DNA of 64,000 nt, taken from NCBI RefSeq assembly GCF_900217815.1, contig NZ_OBMT01000005.1, positions 154,674-218,673 of the forward strand. The letters are read 5' to 3'. Of this stretch, positions 36,911 through 45,768 are shown one piece after another (position 1 is the stretch's first letter; the number at the start of each line of letters is the position of its first letter). The notes beneath the pieces were generated by a model. It was not told the origin of the DNA and did no database searches. It saw only the letters and a list, made by a program, of their open reading frames with translations. The DNA comes from Rhodobacter maris (GTDB lineage: Bacteria; Pseudomonadota; Alphaproteobacteria; Rhodobacterales; Rhodobacteraceae). The translations under genes and the position numbers were made by a program.

Positions 36911-37867
36911 TCAGCCCTCGTTCGAGCCGCCGCGCAGCGCCCGCAGCGGTCTGGTGATCTTCCACGAGGTCGATTCGCGCAGCGCGGTAATCTCGTAATG
37001 GGCGCCTTCCAGCAGTCCGGAAAGATGGGCCTTCTCTTCTGCCAGCCGCGCGCGCTCGGCGGCCACCTGAACGAGTTCACGGCTTTTCATGTGCAGAAGC
37101 GATTCCATCGCGGTGGTCTTTTCCTGCATCTGCCGGGTCTTTTCCTGCAGCTGTTTGGCGGTGGCCCGGGACTCGTCCTGCGCGGTCGAAAGATCCTTTT
37201 CCAGCCCCGTCACTGTCGAAAGTAATTGCGCGAGGCTGTCGCGCATCAGACGTTGCTCATTGCTTTCGAAGCGCAGAGCGGTCGTGATCGCCTCAAGCGT
37301 CGCGCGCGCGGGCAGCCGCGAACTGACCGGGCCGAGCGTCATCGCCTCGATCTCGTCGGCGAGGGCCGTAGCCATCGGATCTCCCGCCACGAGGCAGGCG
37401 GCCAGCGCCGCATAGGCGGAGGCGCTGGGCGCGGGGGCGAGGTTCGGCGTCTCCGTGCGCAAGTCGAGCTTCTCGCCGAGGCGCGCGCCAAGATCGGCCG
37501 CGAGCTCATGCGGCTGAGCCTGCATCATCGCGGCATCCAGCAGCACGATGCGGCGGCGCGCCTGCCGACAGGTCTGCAAAAAGTCGGTTGTGCGGTCGCA
37601 CCAGTCCGAGAGCGCGGTGGCCGGGGCCGCCCCCGCCTCAAGCGCCTCCCGGATCTGGTCAACGGCGGGGATGACGGGCACCAGAACGGGCATCGTTCCG
37701 GCATCGTCAAGCGCGTCGTTCAGGCTTTCGCAGCGGGTGATCTCGGGCGGGGTCTGGGCGTAACCGAGCAACCAGGCAAGACGGCTGGCTGCTTCGTCCT
37801 CGGTCGCGAAGACCCGGAGACGAAAGCCGCCCAACCCGTTCGCCGGGAGCGGAATGCTCGTGTTCAT
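36911..37867 (-). CDS. Hypothetical protein with coiled coil and PLR-type tail
   Basis: 318 residues from the ATG at 37867. Residues ~1-200 are a mixed alpha/beta region of no family I recognise (LLDAAMMQAQPHELAADLGA, perhaps sulfotransferase-like). Residues ~215-295 are a strong coiled coil (LQEKTRQMQEKTTAMESLLH). The tail ESTSWKITRPLRALRGG matches the tail type at 33192. It lies 35 bases upstream of the GT2 gene at 36875 and heads that operon. I cannot name a function. Confidence 0.62.
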   Translation of the reverse strand: MNTSIPLPANGLGGFRLRVFATEDEAASRLAWLLGYAQTPPEITRCESLNDALDDAGTMPVLVPVIPAVDQIREALEAGAAPATALSDWCDRTTDFLQTCRQARRRIVLLDAAMMQAQPHELAADLGARLGEKLDLRTETPNLAPAPSASAYAALAACLVAGDPMATALADEIEAMTLGPVSSRLPARATLEAITTALRFESNEQRLMRDSLAQLLSTVTGLEKDLSTAQDESRATAKQLQEKTRQMQEKTTAMESLLHMKSRELVQVAAERARLAEEKAHLSGLLEGAHYEITALRESTSWKITRPLRALRGGSNEG

Positions 37868-38176
37868 GCCTGTCCACCCAATGCTCAAGCCAATCCTGAT
37901 GACACTGCACCAGATCATATTTCACCGGGGCTATCCAGCCCGTAATCTCCCCCGGGTCATCGCGGCAAATCCTGTGATCCTTCCACACAAGCGCCTCCGG
38001 CCACACCGGAAGCCCTCGACCGAGTTTCGCTCCATCTGCTGGACAGGATCTTGCGTAGTTTAAGCTATTCTTTGCCCTGCCGGACGCCGGCGATCTCGCG
38101 TGCCGCTTTCGCGGCACAGCGGTTCCGAGCCGTCGACAGAAGACGGGCCGGGACGTGCGCGCCCCAGCCCGGCGCT
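37868..38176. other. Intergenic region between glycan island and proline-racemase gene
   Basis: 309 bases without a convincing gene. It must contain the promoter of the 36911-37867 operon (minus). A hairpin GTGCCGC-TTTC-GCGGCAC (38100-38117) has a GAAA tetraloop when read on the minus strand. It could end the transcript of the upstream gene at 38177, though no U-run follows. The AT-rich patch at 38055-38075 is a possible promoter. Confidence 0.5.
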
Positions 38177-39208
38177 TCAAAACAGGCGCGGCCAGGTGTC
38201 TGAAATGCGATAGCCCTCGGGCCAGGGATCGGCGGGGTCGAGCATGTGCTGATGCGTGCCGGTGATCCAGGCGCGTCCGCTGATCTCGGGCCGAATCGCC
38301 GCCAAACCGCCCACCTGCGCAGTGCCCAGAATGCGCCCCTCGAATTGCGAGCCGATGATCGAGATCCCGGTGAAGCAGTCTTCGGGTCCCATCTCGCCGC
38401 GCGCGTGCAGGATCGCCATGCGCGCCGAGACCGCGGTGCCGGTGGGCGAGCGGTCGAGCTTGCCGGGCTGGATCGCCACCACCGATTGCGCGCTCAGCCG
38501 GTTGCCCTCGCGGGTGATCGGCCCGGCGAAAAGACAGAAGGAATGATGCGCCCAGTCGGGTTTTTCGGGGTGCTCGAAGCGATAATGGGCATTGGCGGCA
38601 TTGGTGATACGGATGCCCAGCTCGGCGATCTCGCGCGCCCGGTCGGCGCGCAGCGTGACGCCAAGCGCCACCGGGTCGACCACCACGAAACTGTCGCCGC
38701 CAAAGGCGGTGTCGACGGTGATCGTGCCAAGCCCGGGCACTTCGAGCGGCACGCCGAGCCGGGTGGCAAAGGAGGGCAGGTTCTCGACATGTATGCGTTC
38801 GGCCTTGCCATGCGCGCAATCGGCCCGCACCCGCACCAGCCCGCCTGGCGCCTCGAGCACCATCTCGGTCACCGGCTCCTGCATCGGGATGATGCCGCTG
38901 TCGAGCAGCACCGTCGAGACGCAGATCGAGTTCGAGCCCGACATCGGTGGCGTGTCCTCGGGCTCCATGATGATCCAGCCGGCCTGTGCCTCGGGGGCGC
39001 GCGGCGGCACCAGCAGGTTGACGTGCCGGAAGACGCCGCCGCGCGGCTCGTTCAGCACGAAATTGCGCAGCCCCTGATCCTTTGCGATCCAGGCCCGCTG
39101 TTCCCACACCGTATCGCCCGGGGGAGGGGCGACCCCGCCGACGATGACATCGCCGACTTCGCCCTCGGCATGGCAAGAGACAACGTGAATGACCTTTGTG
39201 CTGCGCAT
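38177..39208 (-). CDS. Proline racemase family enzyme with Ser/Thr active-site pair
   Basis: 343 residues, the family length. The two catalytic positions are Ser90 ([11 protein letters not shown]) and Thr256 ([14 protein letters not shown]); Cys/Cys marks racemases and hydroxyproline epimerases, while a Thr at the second position marks trans-3-hydroxy-L-proline dehydratases. It therefore cannot work as a classical two-base racemase, and a dehydratase-like activity on a hydroxyproline is more likely. Cytosolic. It diverges from a GntR/FCD regulator whose probable operators lie in the shared upstream region. The substrate is inferred. Confidence 0.8.
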   Translation of the reverse strand: MRSTKVIHVVSCHAEGEVGDVIVGGVAPPPGDTVWEQRAWIAKDQGLRNFVLNEPRGGVFRHVNLLVPPRAPEAQAGWIIMEPEDTPPMSGSNSICVSTVLLDSGIIPMQEPVTEMVLEAPGGLVRVRADCAHGKAERIHVENLPSFATRLGVPLEVPGLGTITVDTAFGGDSFVVVDPVALGVTLRADRAREIAELGIRITNAANAHYRFEHPEKPDWAHHSFCLFAGPITREGNRLSAQSVVAIQPGKLDRSPTGTAVSARMAILHARGEMGPEDCFTGISIIGSQFEGRILGTAQVGGLAAIRPEISGRAWITGTHQHMLDPADPWPEGYRISDTWPRLF

Positions 39209-39260
39209 CTTCCCTCCGTTGGCCCGTCGCGGCCTTCATGGCGGGCGATACCGGGTCTTG

Positions 39261-39290
39261 TTGGTGCCAATATTGGCTATTGGATCCAAT
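39261..39290. promoter_or_regulatory. Two TTGG-N2-CCAA palindromes, probable GntR operators
   Basis: TTGGTGCCAA (39261-39270) and TTGGATCCAA (39280-39289, inside the perfect 12-mer ATTGGATCCAAT) start 19 bases apart in the region shared by the proline-racemase-family gene (minus) and the GntR gene (plus). Paired small palindromes fit binding of FCD-type GntR dimers that control their divergent neighbour and themselves. Confidence 0.6.
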
Positions 39291-39342
39291 TTGTATCGTG
39301 ATGGATTTCTGATAACAAGAAGGCGAACGAGGCTGGATTGTC

Positions 39343-39996
39343 ATGGCATTGAAATTTGAGAGCAGCGATCTGTCGAAGACAAAATCCGCAACGGATATCG
39401 TGTTCGATGCGTTGCGGCGCGCCATCGTGCTGGGGGATCTGGAGCAGGGCGCCGCTCTTCGTCAGGAAGAGATCGCCGGTGCCTTCAACGTTAGCCGGAT
39501 CCCGGTGCGCGAGGCGATCAGCCGACTCGAGCAGATCGGACTGGTAGAGACACGGCGGCATCGTGGCGCTTTCGTGACCGATCTTTCGGTGTCGGAGATC
39601 GAGGAGATCTTCCGGCTGCGCGCCCTCGTCGAAAGCGACGCCATCCGGCATGCGGTCCCGCATATGACGTCGGCCGTGCTGGCGGCGGCGGAGGCCGCGC
39701 ATCAGGCCTTTGCGCGGGCGACCGCGCCTGCCGACTGGATCGGGGAAAACCGACGCTTCCATTGCACATTGTACAGTGCCGGCGGGCAGCGGCTTTACGT
39801 GGGGGTCATCGACACGCTGCTGAACCTGAGCGACCGCCATCTGCGGGCGCAGCTGTCGCTCGGCGAGGCGCATTCGAAGGCCGTGGCGGAACATGCCGAG
39901 CTTCTGCTCGCCTGCCGGGCGGGGGACGCCGAACTTGCCGCGACGCTCACCCTTCGGCATGTCGAGGGCGCAAAACGCTCCCTGCTCGGGGGGTGA
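39343..39996 (+). CDS. GntR-family regulator (FCD subfamily)
   Basis: 217 residues. An N-terminal winged helix-turn-helix (~14-75; ALRQEEIAGAFNVSRIPVREAISRLEQIGLVE, the GntR signature in two parts) is followed by an FCD ligand domain (~83-210; EIFRLRALVESDAIR, then NRRFHCTLY and HRHLRAQL/AEHAELLLAC), which usually binds a metal and an organic acid. It probably represses the divergent hydroxyproline-type gene until an inducer binds. TTGG-N2-CCAA palindromes lie 53-82 bases upstream. Confidence 0.9.
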   Translation: MALKFESSDLSKTKSATDIVFDALRRAIVLGDLEQGAALRQEEIAGAFNVSRIPVREAISRLEQIGLVETRRHRGAFVTDLSVSEIEEIFRLRALVESDAIRHAVPHMTSAVLAAAEAAHQAFARATAPADWIGENRRFHCTLYSAGGQRLYVGVIDTLLNLSDRHLRAQLSLGEAHSKAVAEHAELLLACRAGDAELAATLTLRHVEGAKRSLLGG

Positions 39997-40369
39997 TTTT
40001 CGACGCGTAGCTTTGCCGGAAGGGATGTGCCGCGCCGGTTGCCGCAACCGCGGTCGCCGTCTTCGGTGGGCCATCCAGGCTCCGCGGCCGGGCCCAGGCT
40101 GGTCGTCGTGAAGGCCGATGGGTTATAGTGGAATCTGGCCGCGTCGTCGCTGAGAACGGCGGTGTAAAAGTCGGCCACTCTGCTTTTCTTGCGTCAGGCT
40201 GGGAGGGCGTGAAGATCTATACATTAGAATTGTATCGAAAGGTCCGCTGGCCTGTGCCAAGGGAATGAGCCGATGCGCGGCAACGTCATATGTCAACATC
40301 TCGCGCGACACGGCGGGCAAAGAGATGGCCGTTCAGGTCGCCGCCCGGGTACCCGCACACGGCACCGAT

Positions 40370-40508
40370 CAAAAGCCCGAAGTGGATGGGTTCATCGCGA
40401 TCATGGATGCTTGGCTCTCGGCCAGCCAGACCATGCATCGCAAGCAGCGCCATACCGCCAAGTGCATTTCCGACCGGCTGCGCGCGGAACACGGGTTCAC
40501 CGCAGGCG
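40370..40508 (+). pseudogene. Remnant of IS21-family transposase (istA)
   Basis: A translated stretch of ~46 residues (VDGFIAIMDAWLSASQTMHR, then KQRHTAKCISDRLRAEHGF) matches the region of IS21 IstA proteins that reads D-x-W-L-x-x-D-x-x-x-x-RKQRHTA-x-R-I-x-x-R-L-x-x-E-x-G-F. Here the Asp after WL and the Arg after TAK are changed, and the flanks are unrelated, so it is a decayed fragment. It lies next to the acx operon and may mark an old insertion or exchange. Confidence 0.6.
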
Positions 40509-40625
40509 ACGCGTCGCAAGCTGAGGCGCGAGTCAGGGCAGTCAGTTTTGCCCTCATTCAATGCCGTGCCTGCGTCACTCCCGCCGCAGGATGTTGCCTG
40601 CCCGCCAATCAAGGGGAGAAGTGCC

Positions 40626-40643
40626 GGGCTGATCGCTCAGCCC
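40626..40643. terminator. Hairpin after acxC, possible terminator
   Basis: GGGCTGA-TCGC-TCAGCCC is a 7-bp perfect stem 10 bases after the acxC stop (minus). No U-run follows, so termination would be weak or Rho-aided; it may only protect the mRNA 3' end. Confidence 0.35.
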
Positions 40644-40653
40644 AGCAGTCAAG

Positions 40654-41157
40654 TCAGGCGGCCCGGTCCGGGATCTTGAGGCCCAACCATTCCGAGTAGA
40701 AAGCGTCGATATCCGGTTCGAAATCATGGATCACCGGATACCAGGGCGTCGGCGCTTCGACGTCGAGCAAATCGCCGGAAAGGGGGCAATAATACTCCCG
40801 GATCACCTGCCACCCCGTCGTCGGCGCCATCAGGCGCGGATAGATCTCTTCCATCTCCTCGGGGGTCTCGCGCACCCGCATCACCGCATGCAGCTTCCAG
40901 TTCTCGCGCCAGTCGCAAAACTCGTGGCCCGCATGGGATTTCACCACCCATTTGTTGTCGCTCTTGCGCTGAACGATGTAGAGCTTCGGCCCCAGCGGCA
41001 GGATGATCCTGTCCTCCCACGGCACCTGGTCTTGCAGAACCTCGAGATACATCACGAACCGTTCCGCATCCTTGGGGGTTGCCAGCATCGTGTGCAACGT
41101 GTCCCGGTCGATCTTGCCATCAACCAGATCCTTGATCTTCGCCTTGGTGTAAGCCAT
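40654..41157 (-). CDS. acxC: Acetone carboxylase gamma subunit
   Basis: 167 residues, the size of the small (about 20 kDa) gamma subunit. The sequence MAYTKAKIKDLVDGKIDRDT at the start, then QRKSDNKWVVKSHAGHEFCDWRENWK and REYYCPLSGDLLDVEAP-type Cys/His-bearing segments, are family features; they may bind a metal. With AcxA and AcxB it forms a cytosolic alpha2-beta2-gamma2 enzyme that carboxylates acetone to acetoacetate at the cost of ATP. GGAG precedes the ATG at 41157. It follows acxB after 52 bases and ends the operon. Confidence 0.93.
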   Translation of the reverse strand: MAYTKAKIKDLVDGKIDRDTLHTMLATPKDAERFVMYLEVLQDQVPWEDRIILPLGPKLYIVQRKSDNKWVVKSHAGHEFCDWRENWKLHAVMRVRETPEEMEEIYPRLMAPTTGWQVIREYYCPLSGDLLDVEAPTPWYPVIHDFEPDIDAFYSEWLGLKIPDRAA

Positions 41158-41209
41158 CGGTTTGTCTCCGTAAAAAGGGGGGGCCGCGCCGGACGCGGCA
41201 CCCGGAAGG

Positions 41210-43519
41210 TCATTCTTCGACGAACTGGACGGTCTTGACGTCCGGCAGTTCACTCAGATCCATCGAATAGTCCCGGCCATAGGACGGAATCGGCAGATCG
41301 GCCTCCATCAGTTTCCAGTCGATCGGCAGGTTCCAGAACTTGCGGAACCCTTCCTCCCATTTCGGGCCGAGCTTGAAGCTCGCGGCGAACATCTGCTGCA
41401 CATGCACGCCCGCGTCTTTCTTCAGGATCCGGTCGCGTTCGCCCTTCATCCATTCTGCGGTCGGCACCGCCTTGGCGAGACGGTCCTTGCGGATCGCAGC
41501 GCGGTGCGCCTCGGTCCCCGCGGCATCCGCTGCAAGAAGCCCGTCTGCGCCCCTGGTCAACACGACGCCATAGACGCTCGCGGCAAAGCGCTCGACCAGA
41601 TAGCCCCCGTTCACATCGGCGGCCACCGCTTCGGGGTCGCGGTCGAGCGGATCGCCGAAGCCCGGCCCCCCGCGCATGTAGTTGAGATAGAGGTCATAAT
41701 CCTTGAACATCGCCTCGGTGGTGATCGCCTGCTTGTCGCGCTTGATCCGCGCCCCTTTGAGCAGGCTGTCCCAGACCGGGTTGCCGGGATCGGTGTCGCC
41801 ACCATGGGGGATGTCGCCGCCCTTCGCGATGATCTCCTTCAGCCCGGTTTCATGCGCTTCAAAACGATAGCCGGAGGCGGCCGGATAGCCCCCCATCAGC
41901 CCCCAGTCGGAACTGATATGGCCGTTGCCCATGAAGAACATCGTCCAGTCCTTGGCATTCCAGACCATGCGCAGGCTCTCGAAGCCGCAGCCGCCGCGAT
42001 ACTTGCCTGCGCCGCCCGAGGACGCCTTGATCTGGCGGCCGAGATAGACGAGCGGTTCGGCGAGTTCCCAGATCTCCATGTCGCCCATGTCGCCTTCGGG
42101 GTTCCAGATCGCCGCAGCATGGCTGAGGCCGTCGCCGATGGCGCTGGCGCCGACCCCGTTGGCCGCGCATTCGAAGGAATTGACGGCGTGGATCTCGTCA
42201 TACTGGTTGAAGCCCCCCCCCTGCAGCCAGTTCGAGGTATTGGCATTGCCGGCGTTGACCTCCTCAAGATAACCGCGCCCGAAATAGCTGCGCGACAGGC
42301 CCCGCCACAGCGCCGTCCAGGAGGATACCAGAAAGTGCCAGCTGTAGGCGAAGGCCACGCGCCGGTCGTCGGGGTTCATCCAGGTGCCCTTGGGCAGGCG
42401 GAATTCGGTGCCATAGGCGGCGCCGTCGTTGATCATCTCGGTCGGGATCAAGGTCTGGGTCATCATCACCCAGATGCCGGAGGTGAAGCTGACCGAATGT
42501 GCGTTATAGGTGTGCCACCCCCAGCGCGACGAGCCTTCGAAATCGAGCCGCCATGTGCCATCCGGGCGGATCGTCATCTCCGAGGGCGTGTGCATGATCG
42601 TGTCGACCTTGGCGAAATCCGAGGGCACCCGCACATCTTCATGCGCATAGGGCACGTCGACGAAGCCCACCTGGCGATACTTGCCGGGAATCGTCATCGC
42701 CCTGATGCGGTTTTGCAGCCCGAGCCGGCCATGTTCGACCGCCTCATAGGCGAATTTCCAGTAGGCCTCGATCCCTTCTTCGGCAATCACCTCCGTAACC
42801 AGCTTGCGGATCATGTGGCAGCCGGCGATCCGGGTGCGTTCATCGAGCATCCAGTAACGGGTGGTCCGGACCGAGCGTTGGCTTTCGTGCAGCCAGTCGC
42901 GGAACAGCGTGTCATTTTCGCCGACCTTGCGGCAGGTGACCGAATAGCCGTCGCCGAAACGCTGCACCTGACCCGTGGTCATCGAGCCCGGGCCGACGGC
43001 GCCGGTGTCGATCACATGGGTCACGCCCCCGACCCAGCCGATCAGCTCGCCCTCGTGGAAGATCGGCACGATGGTGTGGATGTCGCAAGGATGGACATTG
43101 CCGATCAGGCTGTCGTTGTTGCAAAAGATGTCCCGATCCTTGACGCCGGGATTGCTCTCCCAGTCGTTCTCGATCATGTATTTGATCGCGGCGCCCATGG
43201 TGCCGACATGGATGATGATACCGGTCGAGGTCAGGATGCTGTCGCCGGCCGCATTGTAAAGGGTGAAGCACAGCTCCCCTTCCTGCTCCACGATCGGCGA
43301 GGCGGCGATCTTTTTGGCGGTCTCGCGGGCATCGACGACTCCCGCCCGAAGCCGCGAGAACAGCTTGTTGTACATGATGGGGTCGCTGTCACGCAGCTCC
43401 ATCTTCTTCAACCCGGCATAGTGCCCCGTGCGTTTGGTGGCCTCCATGATGCCGTCGCGGTGCTGTTTCAGCGTGTCGCCGCCACGGACGATGCCCCGGA
43501 ATGTCGTTGGTGCGTTCAT
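41210..43519 (-). CDS. acxB: Acetone carboxylase alpha subunit (HyuB family)
   Basis: 769 residues, matching the ~85 kDa alpha subunit. It belongs to the hydantoinase-B family: SSTGIIIHVGTM-like loop (DSILTSTGIIIH), FCNNDSLIGNVHPCDIH, SGGAGKYRGGCGFES and GNGHISSDWGLMGG are recognisable. It forms the catalytic core with AcxA and AcxC. The start at 43519 gives the standard MNAPTTFRGIVRGGDTLK opening; the frame runs further upstream into acxA without a better start. It begins 14 bases after the acxA stop. Confidence 0.94.
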   Translation of the reverse strand: MNAPTTFRGIVRGGDTLKQHRDGIMEATKRTGHYAGLKKMELRDSDPIMYNKLFSRLRAGVVDARETAKKIAASPIVEQEGELCFTLYNAAGDSILTSTGIIIHVGTMGAAIKYMIENDWESNPGVKDRDIFCNNDSLIGNVHPCDIHTIVPIFHEGELIGWVGGVTHVIDTGAVGPGSMTTGQVQRFGDGYSVTCRKVGENDTLFRDWLHESQRSVRTTRYWMLDERTRIAGCHMIRKLVTEVIAEEGIEAYWKFAYEAVEHGRLGLQNRIRAMTIPGKYRQVGFVDVPYAHEDVRVPSDFAKVDTIMHTPSEMTIRPDGTWRLDFEGSSRWGWHTYNAHSVSFTSGIWVMMTQTLIPTEMINDGAAYGTEFRLPKGTWMNPDDRRVAFAYSWHFLVSSWTALWRGLSRSYFGRGYLEEVNAGNANTSNWLQGGGFNQYDEIHAVNSFECAANGVGASAIGDGLSHAAAIWNPEGDMGDMEIWELAEPLVYLGRQIKASSGGAGKYRGGCGFESLRMVWNAKDWTMFFMGNGHISSDWGLMGGYPAASGYRFEAHETGLKEIIAKGGDIPHGGDTDPGNPVWDSLLKGARIKRDKQAITTEAMFKDYDLYLNYMRGGPGFGDPLDRDPEAVAADVNGGYLVERFAASVYGVVLTRGADGLLAADAAGTEAHRAAIRKDRLAKAVPTAEWMKGERDRILKKDAGVHVQQMFAASFKLGPKWEEGFRKFWNLPIDWKLMEADLPIPSYGRDYSMDLSELPDVKTVQFVEE

Positions 43520-43533
43520 CTGCGTGTCCTCCC

Positions 43534-45687
43534 TTACACTTCCTTCAGGTGGAACAGGCGGTGCCCGTCCAGCCAGGTTTCGAACCCGTCCGGCACGACA
43601 AAGGTCGTCGCGTCGGATTCGATGATCGCGGGGCCCGTGATGCGGTTGCCGGGCGAAAGCTGTTCCATCCGGTAAAGCTGGGCATCGACCCATTTCTTCT
43701 TGCGGTAGAACTTGCGCGTGCCGAGTTTCGCGGCCTCGGGCGGGGTCGCCCCGGTCTCGGGTTCCTTCGGGATTTTCGGTTTCGGGATCGGCACCATGCC
43801 GCGCATGATCGCGCCGGTGACCGAATATCCCAGCTCCGGCGAGCGTGCCGAGGCAGCATAGACGCGACCATAGGTGTCGTTGAAGGCGGCCACGAGCTTG
43901 TCCCAGTCTTCGGCCGTCTTCGCGGCCGGGATCGGGCTTTCGATCTCGAGGTCGTTGAGCTGGCCGCGGTATTGCATGCGGAAACCGGGCTGCAGTTTGA
44001 CCTGATCGCGCGCATAGCCGTTGAGTTCGAATTCCTCGAGCACGCGCTCGGTCAATTCGTGCCAGGCGTCGTTGAGCGTGCGCGCCTCATGGGCCTTGAG
44101 ATCGTCCGACCCGTCGCGCGCGATATTGAGGTCGAGCGACTTGTCATAACGATATTCGAAATCCGCGGCCGCACAGCCGAAGGCGGAGAACCCCGCGGCC
44201 CAGGCTGGCACGATCACATCCTCGAAGCCCAGTCCCTCGGTGTAGCCATAGGTATGCACCGGCCCGGCGCCACCATAGCTGAAGCAGGTGAAGGAAGAGG
44301 GCGAATAGCCCTTGCCCGAAATCATCGAGCGCAGATAGTCGCGCAGATCGCTGTCGAGCAGCTCGATCACGCCCGCCGCCGCATCCTCGACCGAGAGGCC
44401 GAGCGGATCGGCGATCTGTGTTTTCATCGCGTCCCAGGCGCGCTGGCGGTCGAGCTTGACCTGCCCGCCAAGGAAATTGTCGGGGTTCAGATAGCCAAGG
44501 ATCACATGGCAGTCCGAAATCGTCACCGTTTCGATGCCGCTTTCGGCCCAGCACACGCCGACGCGATAGCCCGCACTGTCCGGGCCAAGCTTGATCGCCT
44601 TGGTATAGGGGTCAAGGCGGATGAAACTGCCCGCGCCGGCACCGACCGAATCCATTGCCACCAGCGGCAACGACAGCACGAGCCGCGCCATGTCCGGGTC
44701 GTTGCGGATCGTCAGCTCGTTTTGCGTGATCAGCGCCACATCAAAGGAGGTGCCGCCGATATCGGAACAGGCGATGTTCTTGTAGCCCAGAACCTCGCCC
44801 AGATATTTCGCCCCGATCACGCCGCCGATCGGCCCCGAGACGATGGTGCGCGCCAGTTCCTTGGCCTTCCACGAGATCGTGCCGCCATGCGTCGCCATCA
44901 CCCGGAAATCGAACCGCGAGCCATTTTCCTTGAACGCGCCGGTGATCTTCTTGAGGGTCTGACGCGAGGGCTCGGCGGCATAGGCCTCAAGAATGGTAGT
45001 ATTGGTGCGATGGGTCTCCTTGCGCACCGGATAGTAATCCGTCGAGGCGAAGACCGGGGTCGTCTTGCCCGCTTTCTCCAGCTCCTCGGCGACGATGTCG
45101 CGAACCCGGCGCTCATGGGCGGGGTTCTTGTAGCTGTGCAGAAGCGAGATCACGATGCCCTCGACATCCTTGGCGATCAACTCGGCCGCAGCCTGACGCG
45201 CCGTCTCCTCGCGCAGCGGGATCACCACGTCCCCGAACATGTCGATCCGTTCCATCACGCCGCGCGTCAGGTGCCGCGGCACCAGCGGCTCGTCGTAGTA
45301 ATGGGTGTTGAGATGGATCCGGTCCTCATAGGCAAAGCCCAGATAGGCCTGGATCGCGCGGCCCATGCGATGAAAGTCTTCCATTCCCGCATTGACGATC
45401 AGCCCGCAGCGCAGCCCCTTGCGCTGCACCACGCGGTTGAGCATCGCCGTGCCCGAATAGACCCCGGTCTGGATCGAGGACAACGCCTCCTCAAGGCTCA
45501 GCCCCCAATGTTGCAACCCCTCCCGGCTCGATTCAAGCAGCCCCAGCGCTTCGTTTTGCGGTGTCGATTGCGCCTTTCCGACGACGAAATCTCCGTTCGC
45601 GTCGACAAAGAACGTGTCCGTCATGGTGCCGCCCGCGTCGATGCCAAGCACCTGAACGGAGCGGGTTTTTTCCCGGTCCAATGGCAT
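43534..45687 (-). CDS. acxA: Acetone carboxylase beta subunit (HyuA family, ATP-binding)
   Basis: 717 residues, matching the ~78 kDa beta subunit. The N-terminal VLGIDAGGTMTDTF is the ATP-binding signature of the hydantoinase-A/ASKHA fold, and ACSDIGGTSFDVALI is the second phosphate loop; YGGAGPVHTYGY is a family marker. It activates the substrate with ATP during carboxylation of acetone. GGGAGGATT precedes the ATG. It is the first gene of acxABC. The region between it and acxR holds a hairpin and an operator-like repeat. Confidence 0.94.
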   Translation of the reverse strand: MPLDREKTRSVQVLGIDAGGTMTDTFFVDANGDFVVGKAQSTPQNEALGLLESSREGLQHWGLSLEEALSSIQTGVYSGTAMLNRVVQRKGLRCGLIVNAGMEDFHRMGRAIQAYLGFAYEDRIHLNTHYYDEPLVPRHLTRGVMERIDMFGDVVIPLREETARQAAAELIAKDVEGIVISLLHSYKNPAHERRVRDIVAEELEKAGKTTPVFASTDYYPVRKETHRTNTTILEAYAAEPSRQTLKKITGAFKENGSRFDFRVMATHGGTISWKAKELARTIVSGPIGGVIGAKYLGEVLGYKNIACSDIGGTSFDVALITQNELTIRNDPDMARLVLSLPLVAMDSVGAGAGSFIRLDPYTKAIKLGPDSAGYRVGVCWAESGIETVTISDCHVILGYLNPDNFLGGQVKLDRQRAWDAMKTQIADPLGLSVEDAAAGVIELLDSDLRDYLRSMISGKGYSPSSFTCFSYGGAGPVHTYGYTEGLGFEDVIVPAWAAGFSAFGCAAADFEYRYDKSLDLNIARDGSDDLKAHEARTLNDAWHELTERVLEEFELNGYARDQVKLQPGFRMQYRGQLNDLEIESPIPAAKTAEDWDKLVAAFNDTYGRVYAASARSPELGYSVTGAIMRGMVPIPKPKIPKEPETGATPPEAAKLGTRKFYRKKKWVDAQLYRMEQLSPGNRITGPAIIESDATTFVVPDGFETWLDGHRLFHLKEV

Positions 45688-45709
45688 GGATAATCCTCCC
45701 TCCTGGTTC

Positions 45710-45732
45710 GTTGCCCCCAGACAGGGGGCAAC
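45710..45732. repeat. Stem-loop in the acxA leader
   Basis: GTTGCCCCC and GGGGGCAAC pair perfectly (9 bp) around the loop AGACA. It lies 23 bases before the acxA ATG and just before its ribosome site, downstream of the acxR stop. No U-run follows on the minus strand, so an mRNA-stabilising or regulatory 5' hairpin is more likely than a terminator. Confidence 0.5.
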
Positions 45733-45768
45733 GCCAGAAGAGCCTATGCGGGAAGATGTGAGCGAAGC

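Larger units (their letters stand above)
39997..40653. other. Gene-poor region with IS remnants
   Basis: 657 bases between the GntR gene and acxC. No intact gene is seen. It carries an IS21-type transposase fragment (40370-40508, listed separately). At ~40100-40200 the minus strand reads like the non-coding end segment of an IS21-family element (GTGGCCGACTTTTACACCGC), which is only suggestive. The region looks like a decayed insertion site. Confidence 0.45.

Noticed and set aside
37707..39425. Minus frame of 572 codons across the proline-racemase region
   Set aside because: Out of frame with the family protein at 38177-39208 and full of Arg/Ala/Gly without motifs.
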